Below are positions 19,296 to 31,900 of a stretch of 64,000 nt of DNA, piece by piece. Source of the DNA: Vibrio tubiashii (GTDB lineage: Bacteria > Pseudomonadota > Gammaproteobacteria > Enterobacterales > Vibrionaceae); NCBI GenBank assembly GCA_000775715.1, contig JRWQ01000007.1:62001-126000 (forward strand). The letters run 5' to 3'. The notes beneath the pieces were generated by a model. That model ran no database searches, was not told the DNA's origin, and worked only from the letters and a program-made list of their open reading frames with translations. Within the stretch, counting starts at the first letter, position 1. The number at the start of each line of letters is the position of its first letter. The position numbers and the translations under genes are program-made.

Positions 19296-21473
19296 TTGAA
19301 AAAAACAGCGTTGGACAAGGCGACAAAGAACTATAACCAACTTTCACATGCGACATTTTCCGACCCATTCTCATTTATTGGCCCATTCTTAGATGCCGAC
19401 CATACCGACCTTCGTGTGTGGATGCCGGGTGCTGATGGCGTAGAACTGGTCGTAGACGATGAACGCATTGAGTTAGAGCGAGAGGGCAGTTCAGGGTTTA
19501 TCTTAAAACAGACAAAAGATCTGCATTTGTCTCACTACTTGCTAGCGGTTAACTGGAATGGAATAGAGCAGCTCATTGATGATCCGTACCAGTATCACAA
19601 TATTTACGCAGAGTATGATGACCTGCATACGCCGAAAGAGATGTACAAGCATATGGGCGCGCAGTTTGTCACCTTAGAGCGTGGTGGCAAACAGATCTCT
19701 GGTACCCGGTTCTTGGTTTACGCTCCTCACGCTTCTGCCTGTAGCTTAGTGGGGGAGTTCAACCAATGGGACGGCCGTCGTACGCCGATGCAGCGCTTAG
19801 ATTACGGAATTTGGGGAATCTTTATTCCTAATTTAGCCGAGGGTGCTAAGTACAAATTCGAACTTAAAGGCCCGAATGGAGAGGGTTTACCGCATAAAGC
19901 CGATCCTTGGGGAGCGTTTGCCGAACAATACCCTTCATTTGCGTCTGTTACTTATGATCACAGTCGTTACCAGTGGCAAGATAAGCAGTGGCAAACACGC
20001 CCAGTGACAGAAAAGCGTAGAGATGCTTTGTCATTCTATGAACTGCATGCGGGCTCGTGGCGCCGTGGTGCTAATGGCGACTTCTTAAATTATCGCGAAC
20101 TGGCGGATCAATTAATCCCGTACTTGGTTGATATGGGTTATACCCATGTTGAGTTGATGCCGGTATCAGAGCACCCATTTTACGGCTCTTGGGGCTATCA
20201 ACCGGTTGGTTTGTTTGCGCCGACCAGTCGTTTCGGTTCACCAGATGATTTCAAATACTTTGTTGATCAATGTCACCAAGCGGGTCTTGGTGTGGTACTC
20301 GATTGGGTACCTGCTCACTTCCCGTCAGATGATCACGGCTTAGCTAACTTTGATGGTACACCGTTATTCCACGATCCCGATCCTCGTCGTGGTTGGCACC
20401 AAGATTGGAACTCTTACATTTATGATCTTGGTCGTGAGCACGTTCGTCGTTTCCTTGTTTCCAATGCTCTGTATTGGTTTGAGCAGTTCCACATTGATGG
20501 TATTCGTGTCGATGCGGTGGCTTCTATGCTCTACCTTGACTACTCGCGCAGCCATGATCAGTGGATTCCGAATGTTGATGGCGGAAACGAAAACTACGAT
20601 GCGATCGCTACCCTTAAGTGGATGAACGAGGAAGTGTACAAATACTTCCCGAACGCGATGACGATTGCAGAAGAGTCAACCGCATTCCCTGGAGTGTCTG
20701 CCCCTACCTTTATGGGCGGATTGGGCTTCGGCTTTAAGTGGAATATGGGCTGGATGCACGATTCACTATCGTACATTAAAGAGGACCCTATTAACCGTAA
20801 GTACCACCACGATACGATCACTTTCCCACTGGTCTATGCGCACAGTGAGAACTACGTGCTGTCTCTATCTCATGACGAAGTGGTTTATGGTAAAGGTTCT
20901 ATTCACAATAAGATGCCAGGCGATGAGTGGCAGCAGACCGCAAACCTTCGTGCTTACCTTGGTTACATGTATGCGCAGCCGGGCAAGAAGCTCAACTTTA
21001 TGGGCGCGGAATTTGGTCAAACTGGCGAGTGGAACCATGATGATCAGTTGCAGTGGTTCTTGCTTGACTTTGAACGTCACCAAGGGGTGCAAAACCTGAC
21101 TCGTGATTTGAACATGCTTTATCGTAATGAAAAAGCTATGTATGAGCTGGATAGCGAACCGCGCGGCTTTGAGTGGCGTTTACAAGACGCATCTGAGGCT
21201 TCGATATTGGCTCATGAGCGTTTAAGTGATAGTGGCGAACGTATTCTTGTTGTGACCAACTTTACGCCGGTACCACACCATGAGTTTAGGCTTGGTGTGC
21301 CGCATTCAGGTAGATACCAGCTATTGTTAAGCACTGACGATGCTAAGTATCACGGCAGTGGTTTTGACGTGTTGGAATCGGTTAATTCCGAAGAGTTGGA
21401 AAGTGAAGGCTTGCCGCAGTCGATACATTTAAGACTACCGCCACTGGCAACCGTCTTCTACAAGCTAAGTTAA
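19296..21473 (+). CDS. glgB: 1,4-alpha-glucan branching enzyme
   Basis: This 725-residue glycogen branching enzyme (E. coli GlgB has 728) forms alpha-1,6 branches. It has an N-terminal carbohydrate-binding domain ([14 protein letters not shown], then [15 protein letters not shown]) and a GH13 barrel with the nucleophile in [19 protein letters not shown], the acid in [14 protein letters not shown] and the third carboxylate in [13 protein letters not shown]. The TTG at 19296 has AGGGAGA about 9 nt upstream, while the ATG at 19257 has no ribosome site and adds a family-foreign 13-residue leader. Genes for glgC and glgA are not adjacent, so the link is to malPQ and glucan turnover. Confidence 0.94.
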   Translation: MKKTALDKATKNYNQLSHATFSDPFSFIGPFLDADHTDLRVWMPGADGVELVVDDERIELEREGSSGFILKQTKDLHLSHYLLAVNWNGIEQLIDDPYQYHNIYAEYDDLHTPKEMYKHMGAQFVTLERGGKQISGTRFLVYAPHASACSLVGEFNQWDGRRTPMQRLDYGIWGIFIPNLAEGAKYKFELKGPNGEGLPHKADPWGAFAEQYPSFASVTYDHSRYQWQDKQWQTRPVTEKRRDALSFYELHAGSWRRGANGDFLNYRELADQLIPYLVDMGYTHVELMPVSEHPFYGSWGYQPVGLFAPTSRFGSPDDFKYFVDQCHQAGLGVVLDWVPAHFPSDDHGLANFDGTPLFHDPDPRRGWHQDWNSYIYDLGREHVRRFLVSNALYWFEQFHIDGIRVDAVASMLYLDYSRSHDQWIPNVDGGNENYDAIATLKWMNEEVYKYFPNAMTIAEESTAFPGVSAPTFMGGLGFGFKWNMGWMHDSLSYIKEDPINRKYHHDTITFPLVYAHSENYVLSLSHDEVVYGKGSIHNKMPGDEWQQTANLRAYLGYMYAQPGKKLNFMGAEFGQTGEWNHDDQLQWFLLDFERHQGVQNLTRDLNMLYRNEKAMYELDSEPRGFEWRLQDASEASILAHERLSDSGERILVVTNFTPVPHHEFRLGVPHSGRYQLLLSTDDAKYHGSGFDVLESVNSEELESEGLPQSIHLRLPPLATVFYKLS

Positions 21474-21491
21474 CATTCATCTGATTAGTCT

Positions 21492-21519
21492 AAGCCCAGC
21501 CATCGCTGGGCTTTTTTAT
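21492..21519. terminator. Intrinsic terminator between glgB and the START-domain gene
   Basis: The perfect stem AAGCCCAGC / GCTGGGCTT with tetraloop CATC is followed by TTTTTT. It lies between two convergent genes. Confidence 0.92.
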
Positions 21520-21527
21520 ATCAACGC

Positions 21528-22169
21528 TTATTCGACAATATTTGGGTGAGTTCTATCTTGGTAATCAGGTAACTGCTCTCTTAGTCCTTCAAATGTGCTG
21601 CGAGCGCTCTCTTTTGCTAGTTTATTCGCTAGCCAATCGGGTAAGTCTCCACCCGGGTCCGCAAAAGCAACGTATTCAATCAGTGAGTAGCCATTGGTGA
21701 GTTTTTGCAGTGTCCAAGTCGCTTGAACATCGGTAATCCGAATATAGCCGTCTTGCTTAGGTAAGCTCGTCGGAGGAGCATCCTTAATCTCGAGAGTAAA
21801 GCCTATATCGTCATGAGAGTATTGGGAGTAGGTTACCATGTCCCGATCCTTGGCTGGCCAAGGGGCTGAAAACTGAGTGTAGACGATATTCTCTGTGGGC
21901 GAAATTTGTTTAATAACGCGGCTTAAGCTTACGTTGGTAATCCAATTTGGAACATTGGCAGTGTCTTCCAATAGAGTAAGAAACGCACTATAAGTTGTCG
22001 GGGTAAACATTCTCGCTCTAATTTCCACCAAACCATCGCTGTGTTCACGAGAATAAATAGTGATGCCATCTTGATCACTTTCGAAGTTCCAGCCAGCACT
22101 CGGCTTTGCATTTATATAATTTGATGCGATGAGTGTGAAGACAAAAATACTTTTCCCTAAGTTTGTCAT
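21528..22169 (-). CDS. Exported START-domain (lipid-binding fold) protein
   Basis: This 213-residue protein has a short signal peptide (residues 1-22, hydrophobic IFVFTLIASNYINA). A START/SRPBCC-type domain follows, with GWNFESDQDGITIYSRE near residue 27, FSAPWPAKDRDMVTYS near residue 100 and the C-terminal helix WLANKLAKESARSTFEGLRE. Bacterial proteins of this group occur in Vibrio and Pseudomonas and are presumed to bind a lipid or other hydrophobic ligand in the envelope, but none is well characterised to my knowledge. AGGAAAG precedes the ATG. It is 36 nt downstream of arfB on the same strand and may share its transcript. Confidence 0.8.
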   Translation of the reverse strand: MTNLGKSIFVFTLIASNYINAKPSAGWNFESDQDGITIYSREHSDGLVEIRARMFTPTTYSAFLTLLEDTANVPNWITNVSLSRVIKQISPTENIVYTQFSAPWPAKDRDMVTYSQYSHDDIGFTLEIKDAPPTSLPKQDGYIRITDVQATWTLQKLTNGYSLIEYVAFADPGGDLPDWLANKLAKESARSTFEGLREQLPDYQDRTHPNIVE

Positions 22170-22205
22170 TATCTTTCCTGAGTTAGTGGCTGGTCAATCT
22201 ATGCA

Positions 22206-22619
22206 TTAGTGCTTTATCCGACCGCGTAAAGACTTAGTTTGAGACTTCATGTTTTTGCTTTTTAAGCGCCTCTCTTTCGACGCACGAGTCGGTTTTGTTT
22301 CTCGGCGTTTCTTTTGCACTACCATAGCCGACTTAATCAATTCCGCTAGTCTGTTTAATGCATCTTCTCTATTTTGCTCTTGAGTTCGATACTGCTGTGC
22401 TTTGATTGTAATAATCCCATCTTTAGATATACGGGAATCTCTTAGTGCCAGTATTCGCTCTTTATAAATAGTAGGCAATGTTGAGCGGTTAACGTCGAAC
22501 TGAAGATGGATCGCACTAGAGACCTTGTTGACGTTTTGTCCTCCGGCGCCTTGAGCACGAATAGCAGTGAGTTGAATTTCCCAAGCTTGCAGTTCAACAG
22601 TGTTTGATAACTTAAGCAT
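22206..22619 (-). CDS. arfB: Alternative ribosome-rescue factor B (peptidyl-tRNA hydrolase)
   Basis: This 137-residue class I release-factor-like protein has the catalytic GGQ motif in RAQGAGGQNVNKVSSAIHLQ (about residues 21-40). Its basic C-terminal tail, rich in lysine and arginine (KKRRETKPTRASKERR), enters the mRNA channel of stalled ribosomes in the family. It hydrolyses peptidyl-tRNA on non-stop complexes as a backup to tmRNA. The length matches E. coli ArfB/YaeJ (140). No strong ribosome site is visible before the ATG. Its divergent neighbour is the giant surface-protein gene. Confidence 0.93.
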   Translation of the reverse strand: MLKLSNTVELQAWEIQLTAIRAQGAGGQNVNKVSSAIHLQFDVNRSTLPTIYKERILALRDSRISKDGIITIKAQQYRTQEQNREDALNRLAELIKSAMVVQKKRRETKPTRASKERRLKSKNMKSQTKSLRGRIKH

Positions 22620-22967
22620 GTGACATTAATCATTGTGATGTTGTGCTTATTGTAACGATTTTGCGAGTGTTTGCCACACGGCTCAAATTCGAAATCCACT
22701 TTGAAAATAAACCTGTCGGATTTTGATTGGCTATTAAGAGTGAAATAGCCTTGCAGCAGTAGGGTATTTCTTGACTGTTTTAGTCGAGTATATTCATCAA
22801 AAAATAGTAAGTTATTTGTAGGGGAATTCTGTATTTTGGCTCACATAAACAAAACTGATTGATGGCTTATGTCGAGAATAATACTGTATATGTGGTTGTT
22901 AGTGTGACATTGTTTTATTGTTACATTTGCTCTTTATATTTTGTTGGTCACTCGAAAATTTGAGGGG
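22620..22967. promoter_or_regulatory. Leader region of the giant surface-protein operon
   Basis: These 348 bp of AT-rich sequence lie between arfB and the giant gene, with no credible gene. Contents seen: a short dyad GACTgttttAGTC near 22773, and two direct copies of TGTKACATT at 22903-22911 and 22919-22927, 16 bp apart and 40-65 bp before the giant gene. No recognised riboswitch is visible. The region probably holds the operon promoter and an activator site, but I could not place a convincing -10/-35 pair. Confidence 0.4.
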
Positions 22968-25900
22968 ATGCATCCCTTGTTAAAATTTACTACGTTCACT
23001 CGATCTCTATTTATTTGTCTTTTCTTAAGCGTACTTTCAATTGTAGCTCATGCTTCAGAAATAGAAGTCACAGTAACACCATTGAACGCGACCTATGAAA
23101 ATGGCAAATATGTTGATTATCAGATTAATGTCAAAAACACCACGGCCAAAAGGCTCCATGATGTCAGCGTTCGTGATCTGATCTGGGATACTACGGCAGA
23201 CTCTGCTAGTGGTAGGGTTAAGGCGTTTACAAATTTAACCATCACCTCATCGAGTAATTATGGTTCTAATCCTGGTATCTACACCGCATCTGATACCAAC
23301 TTACTCGCGTTAGATGCGCAGCTTTTCCCTTACGGTTCCATTCAGTATCAAATTCGGGCGCAAGTGGCGGAACCGATCATTGGTGACATCGTTCTAGATA
23401 GTGCTTCGGTCAGTGTAGATATCGATAACGATGGTGTGGCAGAGATCTATACACCTAGTGCTCCCGCTGTATTTAAAGCGGTCCCTTATGAATATTCGCT
23501 TGAAGTTTCGGTTGATAAAAGTGAGTACGTCGTTGGCCAAGCATTAACCTATACACTGGTCGTACAAAATAAGGGCAGTTATCAGGTTCAAGGGCTTAAC
23601 ATTGAGCAGCCTTTCCAGTCGTTGTCTGTTGAAAACAGTTCAGGCTCATCGAGCTCTCCATTTCAACATGTTGCTATTAGTGGTAAGAAGGCTGGCAGCG
23701 ACAGCGATTTAGGTTCTTTCTCTCCTGATGGGGACTTGTTAGTTTCGGCGGCCAAGATCGCTGTGGGCGGCAAGCTGACCTACACTATAGTGGCAACGGT
23801 TGGTGATGATGTCACGGGAGACATTATTACGTCAGCGATTGCTAGTACTAAAGATGGTGACATAACAAGTTTAGAGTTAGACACCCCTCCAGCCAAACCT
23901 TTGGTAACGATTGAACATAGTTTAGATAAAACCAATCCATACCTAGTTAGTTCTACAAGAACGTTCTCCGTTAAAGTGGAAAACTCAGGAAGCGGTATTG
24001 CCCATAACTATCATGTGAAGCAAAACATTGCCGATTTGGTTGCCAACTTAGGTTTGGGTAACAATTTACAATCGGAGCACAATAACGCTGATGTAACAGG
24101 GAACTTGTTTTCGCACTGGGCAATTGACGTTGATGACATCGGGCCAAACTCTAAGTCGAAGTTCAAAAGTTTGGGCTCTCAAGCAGATGTCGAATTTGAT
24201 GACTCGATTTCACTTTACCCAGGTGAGACCATTCACTACACCATTAAAGCGACACTATCTCCTGTAGCGATGGGCGAGATTCAGGGTGTAAGTGCGTCTG
24301 TTGAAGATGCGGAAAACAATTTGGTTCAAGACGCGCAAATTACCAATGTGGTCAAGGCTGAGCGTACTTTGCAGGTGACAGACCCTGAGATAAAAATCGT
24401 TAAGTCGAGCAATGAATCTGAGTACACGCCAGGTAACCAAGTTAGATACGATATTGAAGTGAGCAACAGTTCATCGAAGTATTTTGCCAATGATTTAAAG
24501 GTGGTTGATGACTTAACTTGTGTGCAAACTGACCAAGCTGGAGGAGCGGGTCAAGGCCAGGCATTTAAGCGTTGGAAGCTAGAGCCTGCAAGTGCGGAAG
24601 ATAGCAAAGGAACAGACCCAGGTACATACAACTATGGCGCCTGGACAACCGCTCCAATTACGGTTTCACCGGATATTGCTCCCGGGCAAACGGTGGCTTA
24701 TACCCTAACTGCTGAAGTAAGTGACACCAGTATTGGCCTTATTGTCGATAGCGATCCGGCTTGTTCTGACAATGTCATTGAAGATGGCTCTGGCATCCAG
24801 ATGCCGGAAGATAACCTGCGTGCAAGTAAAGATGTTGATAGTCGCTACTACTCTTCTGGTGATGTTCTTACTTACACCATTCGTGTTGATAACGATGGGA
24901 AAGGATTTGCTGATCAAGTGCCGGTTGTTGATGACCTTGGCGCAGTTCAAACGACGGATATCTCAGGTAAGGTCATTCCGGCTTTCGAAAGTTGGACAAT
25001 CACAGCGCAAGCTTTTCACAGTGATGGCACTTCGGCAACAGCGACAGATACGGGCATTAAAGGGACGATAAACAGTCCTGATACTCTTAATGTTAAAGCG
25101 ACTATTGAGCCGGGCAGCTATGTAATTTATACCATTGCTGCTAAAACCAATCCACTTGCTAACGGTCATATTCAAAATACGGTGACAGTGGATAACTCGG
25201 TCTATGCCGATAGGGGCTCTGATCCGCGTGACTTTGAGATTGAGTTAAATAAAACCGTTAAGACAGATGGTGACTCAGGTTTCCATAGCGATCATACCGG
25301 TTACTCAAAACTCGATAGTGAAGTCACCTATCAGATCCATGTTAAGAACGCCAAAGGTAATGGTTACGCAACGAATGTCCGAGTTAAAGATAAGATTTCG
25401 ACCATTACAGCTGGCTTGTTAGAACCAGACTCGGCATCGAAACCCGTCTTCTCATCTTGGACTATCTCCGCAGAAATTATCTCAGACGACCCTCTGCTTA
25501 ACGGTAATGCCACCTACACCGATGTCGGTGATTTTGATGATAACAAAGATCTTGATCTAACTGCTCAGATTGCGCCTAATGTCGAGGTGGTGTACACCAT
25601 TGTCGCTAAGATTGACCGTAGCGTAAGTAGTGAAATTGTCTATGAGCGCTTTACCAATACAGCCCATATTGAAACTCGTGATTCTGATGCGCAAACTGGC
25701 GCTACAGACAGTGCGGTGGTCTATCCCAAAGCGCCTGATGTCGTTGTTGTTAAAACAACCAAAGAGAATAAGTTTGTTCCAGGTCAGTGGGTGGAGTTTA
25801 ACGTCACCGTCTATAACCGAGGTGCTGGCTACGCGAATGACGTTGCAGTACATGATGACATAAAGGGTATGAATGCGTTCTCGAAATGGACCATTGAAGC

Positions 25901-28900
25901 GAAAACTGACTCAAACAACACCACATACAACACCGGCAGTTATGCTGATACCAAAGCCCATTATCCAGACAACGGTAATATAGATACTAAGGTTGATATT
26001 GACCCGAAAACCTCTGACGGTATGGGTTATGTTACCTATATCATTCGTGGCTTAGTGAAAAATGACTACGCGAGCACTGAGATTTCGAACACGGTTCAAA
26101 TTCACGACCCGGTTAACAACCTAGATCAATCGGCTACCGCAGAAATTGGTGACAGTGGTGATGAGCGACTCAATGTCTCGATTCTAAAAACGGCAGACCG
26201 AACTCGATTTGTGCCGGGCGAAGACGTCACCTACTTCATCACGCTGCAGAACAACAGTGAGAATACCGCAGAGTCTTTAAAACTTGTCGATCCTTTAACT
26301 GAGATTCGCTCAGTGTTGGCGAACAAAAAGGATGATCACTTTGCCAACTATGAAGACCAATCACCATTCGAGTATTGGCAGTTTGATTATGCTGACGGAA
26401 AAGGTTGGCAAGGGCAAACTACCGACGATCTTATTTACCCGCCGGGCTTAGATAGCAGTTCATTTTCGCTCGCCGCTGGTGAAACTCGCACCTTTAAAGT
26501 TAAAGCACATGTCAAAGACAATGTTGTTGGTTCACTCAATGGCGGATTGCTAGAGCGTAAAATCGCTAATGATGCCTATGTTTTCCAAGACTACAAGAAG
26601 GTGACCCAAACATCGCACGTTTCTCACCATGAAATGGATCGAGTAGATAGTGGCGGATGGACCGATAGAACTCTACTGGTAAATGGAAAACAGAGCCGTT
26701 TCTATGCGCCGGGAGACACGCTGACCTACAAAGTGAAAGTGGCTTCTAAAAATGGTTACTACAACGACCATAAAGTGACAGAAGACATCAAAGGTGTACA
26801 AACACAGCTACTCGATGGGACTACGGCTAACCCTTTCAAAAACGAGTTCACTGTTAAAGCCGAGACTGACAATAGTAACGGCGGTAAAGGTACCACGGAT
26901 GGGACTCAAGATGGCGTCGTGCAAGACAACGAAAACATCGACACCGTGATAGATGTCGCAGGTGGTGACTATGTCCTCTATACCGTGGAAGGCGTCGTCC
27001 GTGATGATGCGGTTGGTAATATCACTATCGGCGACGATACGGTAGAACCTTACGAGTACCACCTTAACTTTACTAAAAAAGTCGATCAGGTTAATTATCA
27101 GCCAGGTAAAGATCTGACTTATCACTTAACCATTAATAATAATGGTCAGGGTAACGCCTACAATATTCCTGTTGAGGATCAGTTGTCTAAGATTGAAGTG
27201 GAGCTTTTAGACGGTACTAAAGGCCAAGCGTTCCCTAATGGCTGGACGATTGAGACTAACGTACTTGGTGGTAGCCCAGTTGCTCAGCCTGACCTTGATA
27301 AAACCATTAAAGATAACGCTGACATTGTGACTCATGTGTCGATACCTGCTGGAGAGACCATTGAGTATGTAGTGACCGCTAAGGTCAATACCCAAGCCAC
27401 CGGCTCATTTGTTAACGTGTTTAAGGTCGATGGCGATAGTGTCAGCGCTGAATCGAAGCCAGATACCGAGAAATATGACTTTGAAAAACACCTTGTCGCG
27501 TCATTGGATAAAGATGGCACTATGCCGCTGACAGGGGGCTATACGCCGGGTGGTTACCTTGTCTATGAAATTATTCTGAGAAACAGCAATAACGTCCACT
27601 TGCAAGATGTGACTATTGTCGATGATATTCGCGGTATCTCTACCGATTACTATGATGGCAGTGTAGGACAGGCTTTCGATTCATGGACAATTACGACTCA
27701 AGTAGACTCTAGCGGTCTATCGAATGCAGGGAGCGTTAAAAACAACGAGAATATTGATACCCAGTTTAACTTGGCGGGGAGTGCCTTTGCGTCTGAAGGA
27801 AGCTTTGTTAAGTACACGATTAAAGCCAAAATTTCTGAAAAGGCGGTAGGCTCAATTCAGAATATTGCTCAAGTGGATGGTACGCACTCACTTCGCTCTG
27901 AGCGCATGGATATGCTTGCAGCGAATTTGAAAAAAACTCACAAAGCTTATACTGATACTACGCTTGCAACGCAAAAAACGACTTACAATTTTGACCCAAG
28001 TCTTCAAGGTCAAAATGTGGTGTATCACCTACGTCTTGTTAACACGGGCAAGGGCACTGAGTATGCAAGTTCACTGAAAGAGATGTTCTCAAACATCAAG
28101 AACCGTCTCGCACAAAATGCGGCTGGTGAGAGCAACGACCAAAAAGAGAGTACTTATCAACCTTATGGCTGGAGCGTGACCGTCACTAAGTCGGATGAAC
28201 TAGTGACGGATATCGGTGGCTACACAGGAGGAAGGAATGCAGACATCGACATTCCTACTCTGTCTATCGCTGCGGGCGGCTGGGTTGATTTCATAATCGA
28301 ATCGACCATTCGTGATGATACGTTGGGTGCTGTCGAGGCTAAGCCGTTCTACAATGGCTCAGTATTCCAAAAATCCACCATTAAGCCTGATGCCCAAAAT
28401 CTAGAGGTGACCAAGCAGATCGTTTCAGTTGGTGGCAGAGCGTACTCTAAAGGCGATACCTATAAGCCGGGGGAAGAGGTTGTCTATCACCTTAATGTGA
28501 GTAACCAAGCCAAGGTTTGGACTGATCAAACTCGTATTCAAGACTTGATCTCTGATATCACAGTTGAAGTGTTAGGCGGTTCAACTCAGCAAGCATTTGA
28601 GTCTCATACTATTACACATGATTTTGACTCAGGCTTAAATAGTGCGGTTGATACCTACATGCCCGACTACGATGCAAGTGACGACCTCGACTTATTGCTT
28701 GATATAGGGCCAGCAGAAGCGATTGAGTTTACCATCAAAGGTACGATTCGTAGTGATGCCTTGGGTGACATAGATGCTAACCATGCAACTGCTGGTGGAG
28801 TTAAAGTCGAAACTCCGGTTATTCCTCCTGTTGCTCCGAACCTAGGGATAGAAAAACTGGTCATCAATACTACCGCAGATGGCGGAAGTTGTACCTTCCC

Positions 28901-31900
28901 ATCGAATACCGGTGATGGCTGTGAATACAATCCAGGCGGACAAGTTAGTTACACCATCTCGGTAGAGAACACCGGCGAGGGTATCGCTAACGACGTAGAG
29001 ATTATCGACAAGCTTAATACCATTTTGACCTCTGCTAGCACTAAGGCATTCAGTAGCATTTCGACTACAGTGGTTGAGCAGCCAAGCGCAGATCGATTTT
29101 CAATTTCTGGTAGCTACTCAGGAAGTAAACCACTGGATGCTAAGTTTGATCTGATGCCGGGTGATAAAGTTGTATTTGGTGTCGCGGGTGAAGTAGACAG
29201 CGACGTAACGGGCACCATCACCAACATAGCTAAAGTGGATGGTGTGGATACGAATGACATCGTTTTAGGTCAAGGCAGTGCGGAGATCTACGCTTCGAAA
29301 TCAACCGATACACCGACTTACGTACCGGGCGGCGAAGTGCGTTATACCATGTACATCGCTAACACGTCTGATTCGAATGCGGATGTCAAAGTTAAAGATG
29401 CTATCTCTTCCTTTATGGTGGAAACCGCTGATGGAAGCACTCAAACCGCACTAACAAGTTGGACGACAACCGCGAGCTTTGTTGGCAATGCAACGGCTGA
29501 ACACAATGACGCTAGCGCAATTCAAACCAGCGGTGATATTGATGCTGTGGTCAAATTAGGCGCTGCGGGTACAGAGCCAACGGTATTGAAGATTGACGTC
29601 GTGGGTAAAGTGCGGGATGACGCGGTGGGTAAATTTGGCAACACCCTCTATGTCGACACTAAACAGTACGATCTGAAACAGCACTTTATCTATCCTGAGC
29701 CGGGTAGTCTTGCGGTGAGCAAAACGCCTTCGGTGTCACCAGCACTGTATGCGCCAGGCGATTCAATAGGCTTTGATATCGTGGTTGAAAACACCGGTAC
29801 AGGTTATCTGACCAACGTAAACGTTAAAGACTTAGTGGCTGATATTAGCGCAAACTTGGTCGGCGACTCGGTAAAAGGTAAAGCGTTCGATGAGTGGGAT
29901 GTGGCGAAGAGCAGCGTTAAAGTGATTGACTCTGGTGCTAGCCCTAGTGTCATAACCTCAGAAAGTGGCTTTAGCGGCACCGATAGTTTTACAGGGATCT
30001 ATCAACTTGCACCCGGTTCAAAAATCGAGCTGCATTTGCAAGGGACGGTCAACTCTGACGTTGTTGGCCCAATCACTAACCAAGTTTCGGTTTCCGCTGA
30101 TGGGGTAACAGATGCAATTGATGAGGCGACTTATCAGCCAATTGATGCAGAAGTTTTGGTGACTAAATCGGTAGATAAGCCGACCTACCTAGCTGAAGAC
30201 ACTTTGACTTATACCGTGGTACTGACCAATACCCAGCGTGTATGGGCAACGGATGTACACGTAGAAGACCTGATCGACCGTATTAGCTCAGAGACTATCT
30301 TTGGCACCACCATCAGTGCCTTTGATTCTGATTCGATTGAGATTACCGCAGTGTCGGATAAAGGTACGACTACTTTGCCTGTCTTGTCGGGTAAGTTTAT
30401 TCAAGATGATGTCAACATTGCTCCTGAAGATGTGGTCACGATTACTATTACAGGGACTCTGAAGCCAGAGATCATTGGCGAAGTGAAAAACACAGTGACG
30501 GTGGATTATGACGGTAAGAATGTTCAAGCCGAAGCGGTGAGTGAGCCCATTGTGCCATCGATTGAGGTAGTCAAAGCGCCATTAAATGCAACCTACACCC
30601 CAGGCACCTACAATGGCTTTACCATCACCATTCGCAATAAAGATGCGGCTTTTGCCAATGATATTGCGGTGAAAGATGCTATCTCGACCATGATGGTCAA
30701 AACCATTGGCACGGATGAGAAGCCAGCATTTAGCCGCTGGCACTACTCCTACAAGGCTGACGACCCAATGACCACGGTTGGTCCTGATAGCTCAAGTTGG
30801 AATAAAGACATCGACCACACGGTCGATCTGGCACCCAATGACACCATAGTCTTCACAATAGAGGGTACAGTGGAGTCGACCGCCATTGGCCAAATCGACA
30901 ATAAAGCAACCGTTACCTTTGATGGTAAAGACAATGAGGCTTCCGCTGTGATTGATCCTGAACCGTCAAACATTAGCGTAACCAAAGTTGCCGATAGAGA
31001 GTTCTATCAAGCAGGTTTACCAGCGCAGTTTACTGTGACGGTAACCAATGACGGAGCTGGCTTTGCTAACGATGTTGTGATTAACGATCTGATGAGTGAT
31101 GTGCAAGTGACTTTAGTTGATGGCACAACAGGCCCTGCGTTCGAAAACTGGACGGTCGACACCCAGCTCAGCGATCCTCGCACTGTACTCAATCAGACAC
31201 CAAGCGGTGTGAATCCTGATATCCAAACGACGGCAGACATTGCACCCAATAGCCAAGTGACTTTTGTTATCAATGGCACGGTCAATCACTATGCAACCAC
31301 CGATATCACCAACACGGTTAATGTCGATCTTGATGGCAAGCCGACCCTAACTGCCGAGGCAACCATCAAGCAGCGTCCTATATCGTTGAAGCTAGAGAAG
31401 TTTGTCGGAGATACAGGGACAGATACAGAGATGTTTTACGAGCCCGGAGAGCAAGCGACATTTAGAGTTATTTTGACCAACCAGAATGAAGCGTTTGCTG
31501 CGGGCATCAAATTGAAGGATCTATTGGACGAGTTAGAAGTCGATACTGTTAATGGTACACGAGAGAAGGCATTGGAATCTTGGACCATCAAGGTTAACAA
31601 AGGTAATGAGCTAACCACTGTTTCTCCTGATCCAAGTGGTAGTAATCAGAATGTCGATGCGACGGTTAACTTAGCTCCAAAAGATGTGCTTGAGTTAGTT
31701 GTGACCGGTAAAGTAAACCGGTACGCCAATGGCACTATCGACAATAAAGCTATCGCTGACGTTTCGCTTGGCGATTCGACCAGATTGATTGCTACGGCGA
31801 GCTTGAAGCCTGAGCCAGATAATGTGCAGATTAGTGAGGTTGCTGACAATCCAATCTATGTAGCAGGTGAGAAGGCGACGTTCAGGGTGACATTGTTTAA

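Noticed and set aside
22442-22699. Minus-strand 85-codon frame overlapping arfB
   Set aside because: It overlaps most of the N-terminal half of arfB in another frame and has no family features.
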